A DNA stretch of 37,292 nucleotides from Darwinimomas sp963643215 (lineage in GTDB: Bacteria; Bacillota; Clostridia; Lachnospirales; Lachnospiraceae), in assembly GCA_963643215.1 (NCBI GenBank), contig CAVIJY010000012.1, positions 1 through 37,292 on the forward strand. Reading direction: 5' to 3'. The notes beneath the pieces are model-generated. The model was given only the letters and a program-made list of their open reading frames with translations. It did no database searches and was not told where the DNA came from. Shown piece by piece: positions 7,837 to 14,993 of the stretch (its first letter is position 1; each line of letters begins with the position of its first letter). The position numbers and the translations under genes were made by a program.

Positions 7837-8141
7837 GTCGTCGCCTCCTGCCTTGATTTTCGGACAGTCTTAATCTCTGAATTGATTTCTTCGAGGGTCA
7901 TTTCCGAAGTACCGTTTTTGAGTGCGGCAGCATTTAGCTCCTGAAGTGCACGAGCTGCTCTTTCTGCTTTGATGCTGCTCCTCGGCAGTGTCATGTTAAA
8001 GGGAATGCCATTGACCATAACAGACCTTTTCAGAAACATCCGTACTGCGGTTGACAAATCGATCCCTAATGTATCATATATGGCTGTAGCCTGATTCTTT
8101 AATTCATCATCTACCCTTACCTGAACCAGTGTGGTTGACAT
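7815..8141 (-). CDS. RelB/DinJ family antitoxin
   Basis: A 108-residue antitoxin. The N-terminal TTLVQVRVDDELKNQATAIYDTLGIDLSTAVRMFLKRSV is a ribbon-helix-helix DNA-binding segment typical of RelB/DinJ, followed by GIPFNMTLP and a charged C-terminal tail that would wrap the toxin. An AAAGGAGG ribosome site (minus strand, 8150-8157) precedes the ATG. The partner here is a PIN-domain protein and not a RelE/YafQ fold. Autoregulation is likely because a palindrome overlaps the -10 box of its promoter. Confidence 0.9.
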   Translation of the reverse strand: MSTTLVQVRVDDELKNQATAIYDTLGIDLSTAVRMFLKRSVMVNGIPFNMTLPRSSIKAERAARALQELNAAALKNGTSEMTLEEINSEIKTVRKSRQEATTCAATRL

Positions 8142-8181
8142 TTCAGAGTCCTCCTTTCAAGTTGAGTATATTCAAAATAAT

Positions 8182-8203
8182 TTGTAATTCAATTATATTA
8201 CAA
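8182..8203. promoter_or_regulatory. Palindromic operator candidate for the toxin-antitoxin operon
   Basis: Inverted repeat TTGTAAT, 8-bp spacer, ATTACAA, with perfect 7-bp arms, overlapping the -10 box of the antitoxin promoter. Position and symmetry fit ribbon-helix-helix autoregulation. Confidence 0.6.
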
Positions 8204-8219
8204 TGCATTATCGTGTCAA
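8192..8219 (-). promoter_or_regulatory. Consensus promoter of the toxin-antitoxin operon
   Basis: On the minus strand: TTGACA (8219-8214), 16-bp spacer, TATAAT (8197-8192). Both boxes match the sigma-A consensus exactly. Confidence 0.8.
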
Positions 8220-8256
8220 CAACTCAGTCATTCTTTTCTGATGTATTTCTGATGTA

Positions 8257-8285
8257 TTGACAATATATCCGTTGTGATGTATAAA
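8257..8285 (+). promoter_or_regulatory. Consensus promoter for the GNAT gene
   Basis: TTGACA (8257-8262), 17-bp spacer, TATAAA (8280-8285). Transcription would start near 8292, leaving a ~115-base leader. This rules out the in-frame ATG at 8274 as the start codon. It diverges from the toxin-antitoxin promoter with about 37 bp between the two -35 boxes. Confidence 0.75.
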
Positions 8286-8405
8286 CATCAAAATAAAATT
8301 TTGCGTATGCTTTTCAACATCCATGCCGGAGCAACGATCCCACTAATTGGGGCGACAATTGATGTCGGAGGGCATCAGGATATGCGGCAGGAAAGGAGTC
8401 CGGGT

Positions 8406-8996
8406 ATGAGCGGGACAATTATCAGAAAAGCGCAGGTTAGCGATGCGGCAGAGCTTCTTGAGATATACAGGCCATATGTGGAGCATACTGCGATCACATT
8501 TGAGTATACTGTTCCGGGGCTCGATGAGTTTGCAGGCCGCATAGCGCATACGCTGGAGAGGTATCCCTATATAGCGGCTGAGCGGGACGGCGCGATCATA
8601 GGATATGCATATGTATCGCGGTTTGTAGGGCGTGCGGCATATGACTGGGCGGTAGAAACCTCAATCTATGTTGCGGAAAATGAGAGAAGAACAGGGATAG
8701 GAAAGCGGCTTTACTTTGCTCTGGAGGATATTCTGAAAAAACAGGGGATTCTGAACATGGAGGCCTGCATAGGCGTGGCCGAGAAAGAGGACGAATATCT
8801 GAACAACAACAGCGAGCATTTCCATGAGCATCTGGGCTATCGCCTGGTAGGAGAGTTTAAGAAGTGCGGATATAAGTTCGGCAGATGGTACAATATGGTA
8901 TGGATGGAGAAATTCATAGGAGAGCATCTGGATGAGCAGCCGCCGATCAGACTGTTTGATGAGATACTGGACGAGATAGATTTTTCAAAATATTGA
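8406..8996 (+). CDS. GNAT family N-acetyltransferase, phosphinothricin acetyltransferase-like
   Basis: A 196-residue acetyl-CoA-dependent N-acetyltransferase of the Pat/Bar/MnaT branch. Visible family features are IYRPYVEHTAITFEYTVP at the N terminus, the Y-I-A-E-R-D-G-A-I-I-G-Y-A-Y strand pair, the acetyl-CoA loop ERRTGIGKRLYFALE, and HFHEHLGYRLVGEFKKCGYKFGRWYNMVWMEK. Relatives acetylate small amines such as methionine derivatives or phosphinothricin; the substrate here is unknown. The start at 8406 has AGGAAAGGAG upstream and lies downstream of the promoter. It forms a single-gene unit ending in a strong hairpin. Confidence 0.88.
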   Translation: MSGTIIRKAQVSDAAELLEIYRPYVEHTAITFEYTVPGLDEFAGRIAHTLERYPYIAAERDGAIIGYAYVSRFVGRAAYDWAVETSIYVAENERRTGIGKRLYFALEDILKKQGILNMEACIGVAEKEDEYLNNNSEHFHEHLGYRLVGEFKKCGYKFGRWYNMVWMEKFIGEHLDEQPPIRLFDEILDEIDFSKY

Positions 8997-9007
8997 TTAC
9001 AGTGTCA

Positions 9008-9055
9008 AAACTCATCTCCCACGACATGTGGACATGTCGGTGGGAGATAGAGTTT
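9008..9055. other. Long perfect-stem hairpin downstream of the GNAT gene
   Basis: ATCTCCCAC-GACATGT pairs with ACATGTC-GGTGGGAGAT around a 2-base loop, extended by AAACTC/GAGTTT, giving a ~21-bp stem. No T-tract follows, so it is not a classical terminator. Confidence 0.7.
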
Positions 9056-9109
9056 ATGACACGCCTCTCAATGAGGATGAAGTGGGGCAAAAGCCACACG
9101 GGAATCCGA

Positions 9110-9183
9110 ATTGAGACCGGATTGTGTGGAGTGCGAAGCACGAAACAATACGGGTAACCGGAGGTTCGGGTGCACCCGAACCA
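9110..9183 (+). repeat. Dispersed two-hairpin repeat, copy C
   Basis: A 74-bp copy in the same orientation as copy A. It holds the ATTGT...GTGC-GAA-GCAC...ACAAT hairpin, the linker GTAACCGGA, and the perfect palindrome GGTTCGGGTGCACCCGAACC. It lies between the GNAT gene and the bidirectional terminator. Confidence 0.87.
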
Positions 9184-9194
9184 ATATTAAATAC

Positions 9195-9243
9195 AAAGCA
9201 GCGCTGCGCCCGGATAAACCGGGCACAGCGCTGCTTTTCTTTA
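9195..9243. terminator. Bidirectional rho-independent terminator
   Basis: A 19-bp stem with one mismatch (AAAGCAGCGCTG-GCCCGG arm 9195-9213, complementary arm 9219-9237), 5-base loop, then TTTTCTTT-type sequence. A/T ends on both strands fit its place between convergent genes. Confidence 0.88.
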
Positions 9244-9295
9244 ATCAGAGTGATTTTTAAAATGCGATGCACGGAGCGTGATGCGCCGGATGGCA

Positions 9296-10207
9296 TCACA
9301 TCTCATCAAAAAGACCGAGCACGGCTATGCCGATGACGGTGACGGCTATCATGAGATAATGCTTTTTGCTAAGCCTCTCTTTGAGAATCAGGCGGCTCCA
9401 TACAACCGAAAGGGCACAGTAGGAAGATATGATGGGAGCCGAGAATATGATGTGCTCAGAGTCCGCGATTGCAAATATATAGAAAAACTGGCCGACGGTC
9501 TCAAACGCGGCTCCGACATATTTGGGAAGCTCCATCCTGGGAAGGAGCTTCTGCTTTTTTATACCAAGCACATAAACGGCGCATACTGCTGCGACGGCGA
9601 GGAAGGTAAGCTCATAGGCGCAGTTGGCAGCCTCCTCATCAAGGGACTGAAGCACGAGTGAATCTCCGAATGTCCCGAGAGCATCGAGAAGAGCATATAT
9701 GACGGGGATGGCCAGAGCCATGAGGGACGGAACATAAGTATATTTGCTTCCGGCCTGGCGCGCTGCGCGTACATCCTCATCCTCGGTCATATTGACGATA
9801 CCCAGTCCGATGACACCGGCGCATACCGCGATCAGAGCCACGATCTGAAATATATTGAAATCAGATATACCGTAAAGGCTGATGCTTAAAAGTGCGACTA
9901 TGGCTCCTGATGAATTGCATATCGGGGAGGATATGGCAAGCTCTATATAGCGCAGTCCCAGATATCCTATGGTCATGGAGGCTATATACAGAGCCGAGAC
10001 CGGAAGATACTTCAGCATGACCTGAGGCGTAACCTCGACACCTCCGAAGATCATCTCGTATGCAGCATGGAGCCCCATGATTATTCCGACTGCCATGGTC
10101 ATCTTGAAATGACTGTATTTGTCGGAGGAATCACGGCATCCGATCTTTGAGAAGAGATCAGATCCGCTCCAGAAAAACAGTGCCAAAATAGAATACAAAA
10201 ACCACAT
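9296..10207 (-). CDS. EamA/DMT-superfamily transporter
   Basis: A 303-residue integral membrane protein with about ten hydrophobic helices in two homologous halves, typical of the drug/metabolite transporter superfamily. It starts MWFLYSILALFFWSGSDLFSK, a common EamA opening, and the second half ends SSYCALSVVWSRLILKERLSKKHYLMIAVTVIGIAVLGLF, the conserved glycine-rich final helix. The start at 10207 is chosen because upstream in-frame sequence is hydrophilic and GAGAGG lies ~10 bases before the ATG. The transported substrate is unknown. The frame crosses the adjoining regulatory region if extended, so longer versions are unlikely. Confidence 0.85.
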   Translation of the reverse strand: MWFLYSILALFFWSGSDLFSKIGCRDSSDKYSHFKMTMAVGIIMGLHAAYEMIFGGVEVTPQVMLKYLPVSALYIASMTIGYLGLRYIELAISSPICNSSGAIVALLSISLYGISDFNIFQIVALIAVCAGVIGLGIVNMTEDEDVRAARQAGSKYTYVPSLMALAIPVIYALLDALGTFGDSLVLQSLDEEAANCAYELTFLAVAAVCAVYVLGIKKQKLLPRMELPKYVGAAFETVGQFFYIFAIADSEHIIFSAPIISSYCALSVVWSRLILKERLSKKHYLMIAVTVIGIAVLGLFDEM

Positions 10208-10518
10208 AACAGGTTGCCTCTCTTTATAATTTATGATATCTCCGTCAGAAAGCGACGCGCCGCCTAATATAACACACATCTCTTTATCTGAACAGCAGTT
10301 TTGTGCGGGAGCCGATATCCGCGTGAAGCGGACATCGCAAGGCAATGTATCGCCGGAACAGATGGAGATAGCGGGACGGCAGGAAGCTGCGCAGGCTGCC
10401 CTGACAGCCTCAACAGAGGTCTGATGCATGGGGAGCTGATTTTGACACTGCGGGGTGAAATGAGTATAATGTTGCCCATATATGCATGCGCCATGCGCTG
10501 CTACGGAGGATGATGGTC
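10208..10518. other. Divergent intergenic region, EamA gene / degV
   Basis: A 311-bp spacer between divergent genes. It holds the degV promoter (10442-10470) and the ribosome sites of both genes. No convincing promoter was seen for the minus-strand transporter and no small gene. Confidence 0.6.
10442..10470 (+). promoter_or_regulatory. Perfect sigma-A promoter for degV
   Basis: TTGACA (10442-10447), 17-bp spacer, TATAAT (10465-10470): full consensus at optimal spacing, about 50 bp before the degV start. Confidence 0.85.
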
Positions 10519-11391
10519 ATGGCAGACTATGTAATCAGCTGCTGTTCTACGGCAGATCTTTCACAGGAGCATTTTGACAGAAGAAATATAAGCTACATCA
10601 GCAATCACTTTGAGATCGACGGGATGGACTATGTCGATGATCTGGGCAGGTCCATCACATATGATGAGTTCTATAAAAAGATGGCGGAAGGCGCGATGAC
10701 AAGGACATCGCAGGTATGTATCGGGGACTATACGGAGTATTTCAGAACATTTCTGGAGGAGGGCAGAGATGTGCTGCATCTGTGCCTGAGCTCAGGACTG
10801 TCGGGAACATACAACTCGGCATGCGTTGCGGCGGAGGAGCTTTCCGAGCAGTACCCGCAGCGAAAGCTGTATATCATAGATTCCCTTGCGGCATCGTCGG
10901 GATACGGAATGCTGGCAGATGAGGCCGCGGATATGCGGGATGCAGGAGCGGACATAGACAGCGTGAGAGACGGCATACTCGCCAAAAGGTCAAAGCTGTG
11001 TCAATGGATGTTTACGACAGATCTTGAATATCTCATCCGCGGGGGGCGGGTAAGCAGGACAGAGGGCTTCATAGGAGGTCTTCTTAATATATGCCCTATG
11101 CTGAAGATGGATGAGGAAGGCCGGCTCATAGCCGTACATAAGATAAGAGGCAAGAAGAAGGTTATCTCCAAGGCGGTGCAGATCATGGAGGAGAATGCGG
11201 CAGACGGCCGGGATTATCACGGCAAATGCTATCTCTCTCAGGCAGCATGCATGGACGATGCCAGAGAGCTTGCTGAGCTGATAGAGAATACATTTCCGAA
11301 TATAAACGGAGGCGTACAGATCTTTGATGTAGGTACGACCATCGGAAGCCATACAGGCCCCGGAACGGTGACCATGTTCTTCTGGAGCTAG
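10519..11391 (+). CDS. DegV family fatty-acid-binding protein (FakB-like)
   Basis: A 290-residue DegV-fold protein. Characterised members (FakB) hold a fatty acid for phosphorylation by the kinase FakA, feeding exogenous fatty acids into phospholipids. Family marks are the opening ADYVISCCSTADLSQEHF, the lipid-binding TSQVCIGDYTEYF, LSSGLSGTYNSACVAAEEL, IDSLAASSGYGMLADEA, and FTTDLEYLIRGGRVSR. The start at 10519 has CGGAGGA 8 bases upstream. A small protein resembling part of FakA lies 1.6 kb downstream on the same strand. No full fakA is in the window. Confidence 0.93.
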   Translation: MADYVISCCSTADLSQEHFDRRNISYISNHFEIDGMDYVDDLGRSITYDEFYKKMAEGAMTRTSQVCIGDYTEYFRTFLEEGRDVLHLCLSSGLSGTYNSACVAAEELSEQYPQRKLYIIDSLAASSGYGMLADEAADMRDAGADIDSVRDGILAKRSKLCQWMFTTDLEYLIRGGRVSRTEGFIGGLLNICPMLKMDEEGRLIAVHKIRGKKKVISKAVQIMEENAADGRDYHGKCYLSQAACMDDARELAELIENTFPNINGGVQIFDVGTTIGSHTGPGTVTMFFWS

Positions 11392-11451
11392 ATCAGGACA
11401 GACGGCGCACGCTGATCTCTGACAGAATGATGAGGGGAAGCTTTAAATATC

Positions 11452-12129
11452 ATGAAGATAGGAATGGTTATAGCGGTGGCTGATGAGCTCAAGGAGTTTT
11501 TGGAAGGGGGCTATCAGCTCGAGGTGGCAGAGCAGGATCACAGAACGATATACAAGTCAAAGATCGGGGAAAATGAGCTTTATGCCGTAAGATCGGGAGC
11601 GGGAATCATTGATGCCTCATCGGCGACTCAATATCTGATCACGAGATACGGTGTGGAAGTGATACTCAACTTCGGAGTGACGGGAGCATTGCGCCAGGGA
11701 CCGAGAGTGAACGATCTTTTTGTGGTGGACAAGATCTGCCACTATGAATATGACACATCACCGGTGGATCCGGTTGTGCGGTATCAATATCCGGAATACC
11801 CGGATAAGTTCATGCGGCCGGATGAGTCGCTGATAAGGCTGGCTCTTTCCATCGAGCCGGGCCTCAAGCGGGCCACAGATGCCAGCGGAAGCCTGTTTGT
11901 GGCGGATAAGGCTGTCAAGGACAGACTGGCAGAGGAGACAGACGGGGATATATGCGAGATGGAAAGCGCTGGAATCATGCGTACATGCCAGCAAAATGAT
12001 ATCCCGTGTCTTTTTATCAAATGCATCAGCGACAACTATGACGGTGACGGCGGCGATTATCTGACCAATGTACACGCAAGCGCGGACAAGGCATTTCGCC
12101 TGCTGGACAGAATCATGAAGCAGATGTAG
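11452..12129 (+). CDS. mtnN: 5'-methylthioadenosine/S-adenosylhomocysteine nucleosidase family protein
   Basis: A 225-residue member of the phosphorylase/nucleosidase superfamily, expected to cleave adenine from methylthioadenosine and S-adenosylhomocysteine in the methionine salvage/activated methyl cycle. Seen: the N-terminal IGMVIAVADELKEF strand-loop, VILNFGVTGAL, DGDICEMESAGIMRTC with the ribose-binding MES motif, and the terminal IKCISDNYDGDGGDYL with the expected catalytic aspartate. Length and order fit the family. The loop before the active site is divergent from the E. coli type, so a different purine nucleoside substrate cannot be excluded. It is separated from degV by 60 bp. Confidence 0.85.
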   Translation: MKIGMVIAVADELKEFLEGGYQLEVAEQDHRTIYKSKIGENELYAVRSGAGIIDASSATQYLITRYGVEVILNFGVTGALRQGPRVNDLFVVDKICHYEYDTSPVDPVVRYQYPEYPDKFMRPDESLIRLALSIEPGLKRATDASGSLFVADKAVKDRLAEETDGDICEMESAGIMRTCQQNDIPCLFIKCISDNYDGDGGDYLTNVHASADKAFRLLDRIMKQM

Positions 12130-12179
12130 CCGGATCTGAACTGGCGTCGTCAAACAGGAATGGAGACAGTGCGGCGTCT

Positions 12180-12785
12180 TTATCTGCTCTTGGACTTTCG
12201 CACGGAATACCCGAAGCTGCCCAGCTTTCTGCCCAGACTCATATATTCGCCGTGGGAGTATGCGATCAGTCCGGCGCGGTTCAGATCAAACCGTCCTTTT
12301 GTGTCTATATAGGCGCTGTCGACCTGAACGGCAGTCACTCTGGCGATGAACATATGATGACTGCCCAGCTCCTCGATTTTTTCAACCCTGCATTCGATAT
12401 TGACAGGGCTTTCGGCCACTATGGGGGCAAAGTCGAGAGACTTCGCAGGAGCGGGAGTCAGTCCGCAGGCCGCCCATTTGTCGAGGTCGCGTCCGCTGCG
12501 CACGCCGCAAAAGTCGGCGGCGCGGGTGAGAGACTCGCCGGTGAGATTGATCACGAATTCACCTGACCGGCGGATCATTTCATATGAATAGCGGGTGGGA
12601 CGCACGGATATATAAGCCATGGGCGGATCGGAGCATATGGTTCCTGTCCATGCTACAGTCAGCAGATTTATCCGACCCTGACTGTCGCCGACGCTGACGA
12701 TCACGGCCGGAACGGGATATATCATGTTGCCGGGCTTAAATTCTGATTTGGCATGAGAGCCTCTTTTGTCTGATGATCCTGCCAT
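12180..12785 (-). CDS. Flavin reductase-like FMN-binding protein
   Basis: A 201-residue protein of the flavoredoxin/flavin-reductase split-barrel family, which binds FMN and transfers electrons from NAD(P)H or other carriers. Typical blocks are PGNMIYPVPAVIVSVGD, NLLTVAWTGTICSDPPMAYISVRPTRYSYEMI, GEFVINLTGE, CGVRSGRDLDKW, and ESPVNIECRVEKIEELGSHHMFIARVTAVQVD. The start is uncertain: ATG at 12785 gives a conventional N terminus, but its AAAGGA site is somewhat far away, and a TTG at 12863 would add 26 residues. It converges on mtnN with a ~50-bp gap. Confidence 0.86.
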   Translation of the reverse strand: MAGSSDKRGSHAKSEFKPGNMIYPVPAVIVSVGDSQGRINLLTVAWTGTICSDPPMAYISVRPTRYSYEMIRRSGEFVINLTGESLTRAADFCGVRSGRDLDKWAACGLTPAPAKSLDFAPIVAESPVNIECRVEKIEELGSHHMFIARVTAVQVDSAYIDTKGRFDLNRAGLIAYSHGEYMSLGRKLGSFGYSVRKSKSR

Positions 12786-12971
12786 ATATGAAGGTGTCCT
12801 TTCGCCGATGTTTGAATATATTCTATATCCTTTTGTGCGTTTTTCAATGGCGCACCCCCGCAAAGCTACTCATGACGAAGAACTTATGATATGATATCAG
12901 CGGTTTGCGCGGCTCCGGTGAGAGATGCGCAGCGGATCAAATAAATAAGGATATATACGGAGGATGCAGGG

Positions 12972-13265
12972 ATGCCGAACTTTAACAGCATTGACCCTGA
13001 GGAGGATCAGTTTGCGTATCGCTACGACACACAGCTGCTGATCGACAGGAGAGACGAGGATCTCGACGAGGACGCAATAGCGGACTATATTACGGATAAC
13101 TTTGAGGGCAACAGCCTGATCGCCGCGGGTGACGAGGATATGATCAAGATTCATTTTCATACCAACGAGCCGTGGAAGATCCTTGAGTACTGCAATACGC
13201 TGGGTGAGATCTATGACATAGTTGTAGAGGATATGATACGCCAGGCGGCCGGGATGCAGGGCTGA
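12972..13265 (+). CDS. Stand-alone FakA/YloV C-terminal-domain-like protein
   Basis: A 97-residue protein. Its central portion (DTQLLIDRRDEDLDEDAIADYI, then GNSLIAAGDEDMIKIHFHTNEPWKILEYCNTLGEIYDIVVEDM) reads like the segment of the fatty-acid kinase FakA/YloV after its DhaL-like kinase domain, where homologs have a GDSL...GDDDLVKVHVHTNNPG...LEYAL...GE pattern. The ATP-binding DhaL domain and the rest of FakA are absent. An independent CGGAGGA ribosome site suggests an expressed small gene, not leftover debris. Such short proteins are sometimes annotated 'kinase to dihydroxyacetone kinase'. A partnership with the upstream DegV protein is inference. Confidence 0.72.
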   Translation: MPNFNSIDPEEDQFAYRYDTQLLIDRRDEDLDEDAIADYITDNFEGNSLIAAGDEDMIKIHFHTNEPWKILEYCNTLGEIYDIVVEDMIRQAAGMQG

Positions 13266-13396
13266 TCGACACGCCGCAATAGCGAGACAGCGTAGGATGC
13301 GCGGCTTGAAAAGCAGAACGACAGAGCCGCATCGAGGATTTGCGATAGCAAATTCGAGATGTGTGCTAAATAGTTACATTGATTTTTAACAATTTG

Positions 13397-13440
13397 AGCA
13401 CTGATTATCCGATGACCCATGCGGATATCAGTGCTTTTTT
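13397..13440 (+). terminator. Rho-independent terminator
   Basis: Stem AGCACTGATTATCCG (13397-13411) with CGGATATCAGTGCT (13422-13435), one bulged base, followed by six T. Confidence 0.9.
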
Positions 13441-13588
13441 GCGCCTGAAGACCCTTTGAAATCTAGACGCATACAGAATCAGGGTGAAAAAGAGTGAAGA
13501 TAATGCAAAATCCATGAGCATAATTACTAAAAATAAATCGAAAAATTAGCACAAACATGAAAATGTTGTACACAGCAAAGAAAAGTAT

Positions 13589-13617
13589 TGAAAATAAAAC
13601 AAATGTAAGCTATTAAA
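13589..13617 (+). promoter_or_regulatory. Candidate promoter for the patB gene group
   Basis: TTGAAA (13589-13594), 17-bp spacer, TATTAA (13612-13617), in AT-rich DNA about 110 bp before patB. The transcript leader would contain the 13651-13684 hairpin. Confidence 0.45.
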
Positions 13618-13728
13618 TAATTAAGCAGCTTAAGGTTAATGTTTTCGAAACATCTCACAGAAGTGGGCCCGCTCCTGTGAGATGAGAGTAAGTTTAAGCA
13701 TGATAATAACAGAGAGGGGAACTAAATC

Positions 13729-14937
13729 ATGAGTAAGTTTGATTTTGGCGATATGAGTTTCATCGCAACTCGCGAGGGAAGCCATACAATCGCTGTAGAT
13801 AAGATTCCGATTCCGGGAGCCAGCATCAAGGAAGGCTTCTCCAAGATACCTATGTGGGTGGCTGATATGAACGTTCCGACATTCTCCGGAATCACCGATG
13901 CCATCATCGCACGTGCAAAGCAGCCTCATTTCGGCTACTTCACAGCTCCGCAGGAGTTCTATGACGCCATCATCAACTGGCAGAAGACCCGCAACGGCAT
14001 AGAGGTAAAGACCGAGAATATCGGTTATGAGAACGGTGTTCTGGGCGGTGTTATTTCAGCTCTGAACATTTTCTGCCGGAAGGGTGACAATGTTCTGCTG
14101 CACAGCCCGACCTACATCGGATTCACAAACTGCATCACCAACAACGGCTACAAGATCGTACACAGCCCGCTTTATCGCGATGCCGAGGGAATCTGGCGCA
14201 TGGACTACGAGGATATGGAGAAGAAGATAGTAGAGAATCATATCCACGCTACAGTATTCTGCAACCCTCACAACCCCTCAGGCCGTGTATGGACTAAGGA
14301 AGAGATCGAGAAGGCTTACGAGATCTTCAAGAAGCATGATGTCATGGTAGTTGCTGATGAGATCTGGGCTGACCTGATCATGAAGGGTCACAAGTTCCAG
14401 AGCACCGCCAATGTCAACGAGGATGCAAGGATGCGCACCATCACCATAACAGCTCCCTCAAAGACATTCAACCTGGCAGGCTTCGTCGGATCATATCGCC
14501 TGGTTTACAATCCCAAGCTGATCGATCAGATGAACAAGGAGACAAGCCTCAGCCATTACGACTCGATGAATGTTCTGTGGATGGAGGCTCAGATGGCCGC
14601 TTATACTGCAGACGGAATGCAGTGGGTTGATGAGCTGTGCGACCTTCTTACAGAGAATGTAGACTTCGCATACAACATGATCACAGAGAAGTTCAAGGGC
14701 GTCAAGCTGGCTAAGCCGGAGGGCACATATCTGCTCTATCTCGACTGCACAGAGTGGCTTGAGGCACACAATATGACCATCGAGGAGCTGCAGCGCAAGG
14801 GCGTTGAGTACGGCGTTGTATGGCAGGATGGCCGTCCGTTCCATGGCCCCAACTCTATCCGTATCAATCTGGCTCTGTCTCATGACGCAGTTGTAGAGGC
14901 ATTCAACAGACTTGATAAGTATGTTTTTAACGCTTGA
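13729..14937 (+). CDS. patB: MalY/PatB family PLP-dependent C-S beta-lyase
   Basis: A 402-residue fold-type I aminotransferase-like enzyme of the MalY/PatB family. Known members cleave the C-S bond of cystathionine, cysteine or cysteine conjugates to give a thiol (or H2S), pyruvate and ammonia. Motifs: PMWVADMNVPTF near the N terminus (41-52), HFGYFTAP, CNPHNPSGRVW (178-188), the PLP-phenol aspartate at ADEIW (D210), and the PLP lysine in SKTFNLAG (K245). The catalytic set is complete. GAGAGGGG precedes the ATG. It leads a same-strand group with an amino-acid permease. Codon use leans to ATC/CTG compared with ATA-rich neighbours, suggesting high expression. Confidence 0.93.
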   Translation: MSKFDFGDMSFIATREGSHTIAVDKIPIPGASIKEGFSKIPMWVADMNVPTFSGITDAIIARAKQPHFGYFTAPQEFYDAIINWQKTRNGIEVKTENIGYENGVLGGVISALNIFCRKGDNVLLHSPTYIGFTNCITNNGYKIVHSPLYRDAEGIWRMDYEDMEKKIVENHIHATVFCNPHNPSGRVWTKEEIEKAYEIFKKHDVMVVADEIWADLIMKGHKFQSTANVNEDARMRTITITAPSKTFNLAGFVGSYRLVYNPKLIDQMNKETSLSHYDSMNVLWMEAQMAAYTADGMQWVDELCDLLTENVDFAYNMITEKFKGVKLAKPEGTYLLYLDCTEWLEAHNMTIEELQRKGVEYGVVWQDGRPFHGPNSIRINLALSHDAVVEAFNRLDKYVFNA

Positions 14938-14993
14938 ATATAAAATATTGTGTCAAGAAAAAATATATAAACTAGAGAGGGAATCAATAATAT

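Larger units (their letters stand above)
13266..13728. other. Intergenic region upstream of patB
   Basis: A 463-bp non-coding stretch. It holds a terminator (13397-13440), then an AT-rich segment with a promoter candidate and a hairpin (13651-13684, stem CATCTCACAG/CTGTGAGATG) in the leader of patB. No gene seen. Confidence 0.65.

Noticed and set aside
8274..8405. 44-residue N-terminal extension of the GNAT protein
   Set aside because: The codons overlap the -10 box of a strong promoter, upstream of the likely transcription start. The family homology starts after 8406, which has its own ribosome site.
9278..9661. Plus-strand open frame of 127 codons
   Set aside because: It lies entirely antisense to the EamA transporter's C-terminal coding region and shows no protein family features.
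10208..10429. 74-residue extension of the EamA transporter
   Set aside because: It is hydrophilic and cysteine-rich and unlike any transporter N terminus. The start at 10207 has a ribosome site and the right first helix.
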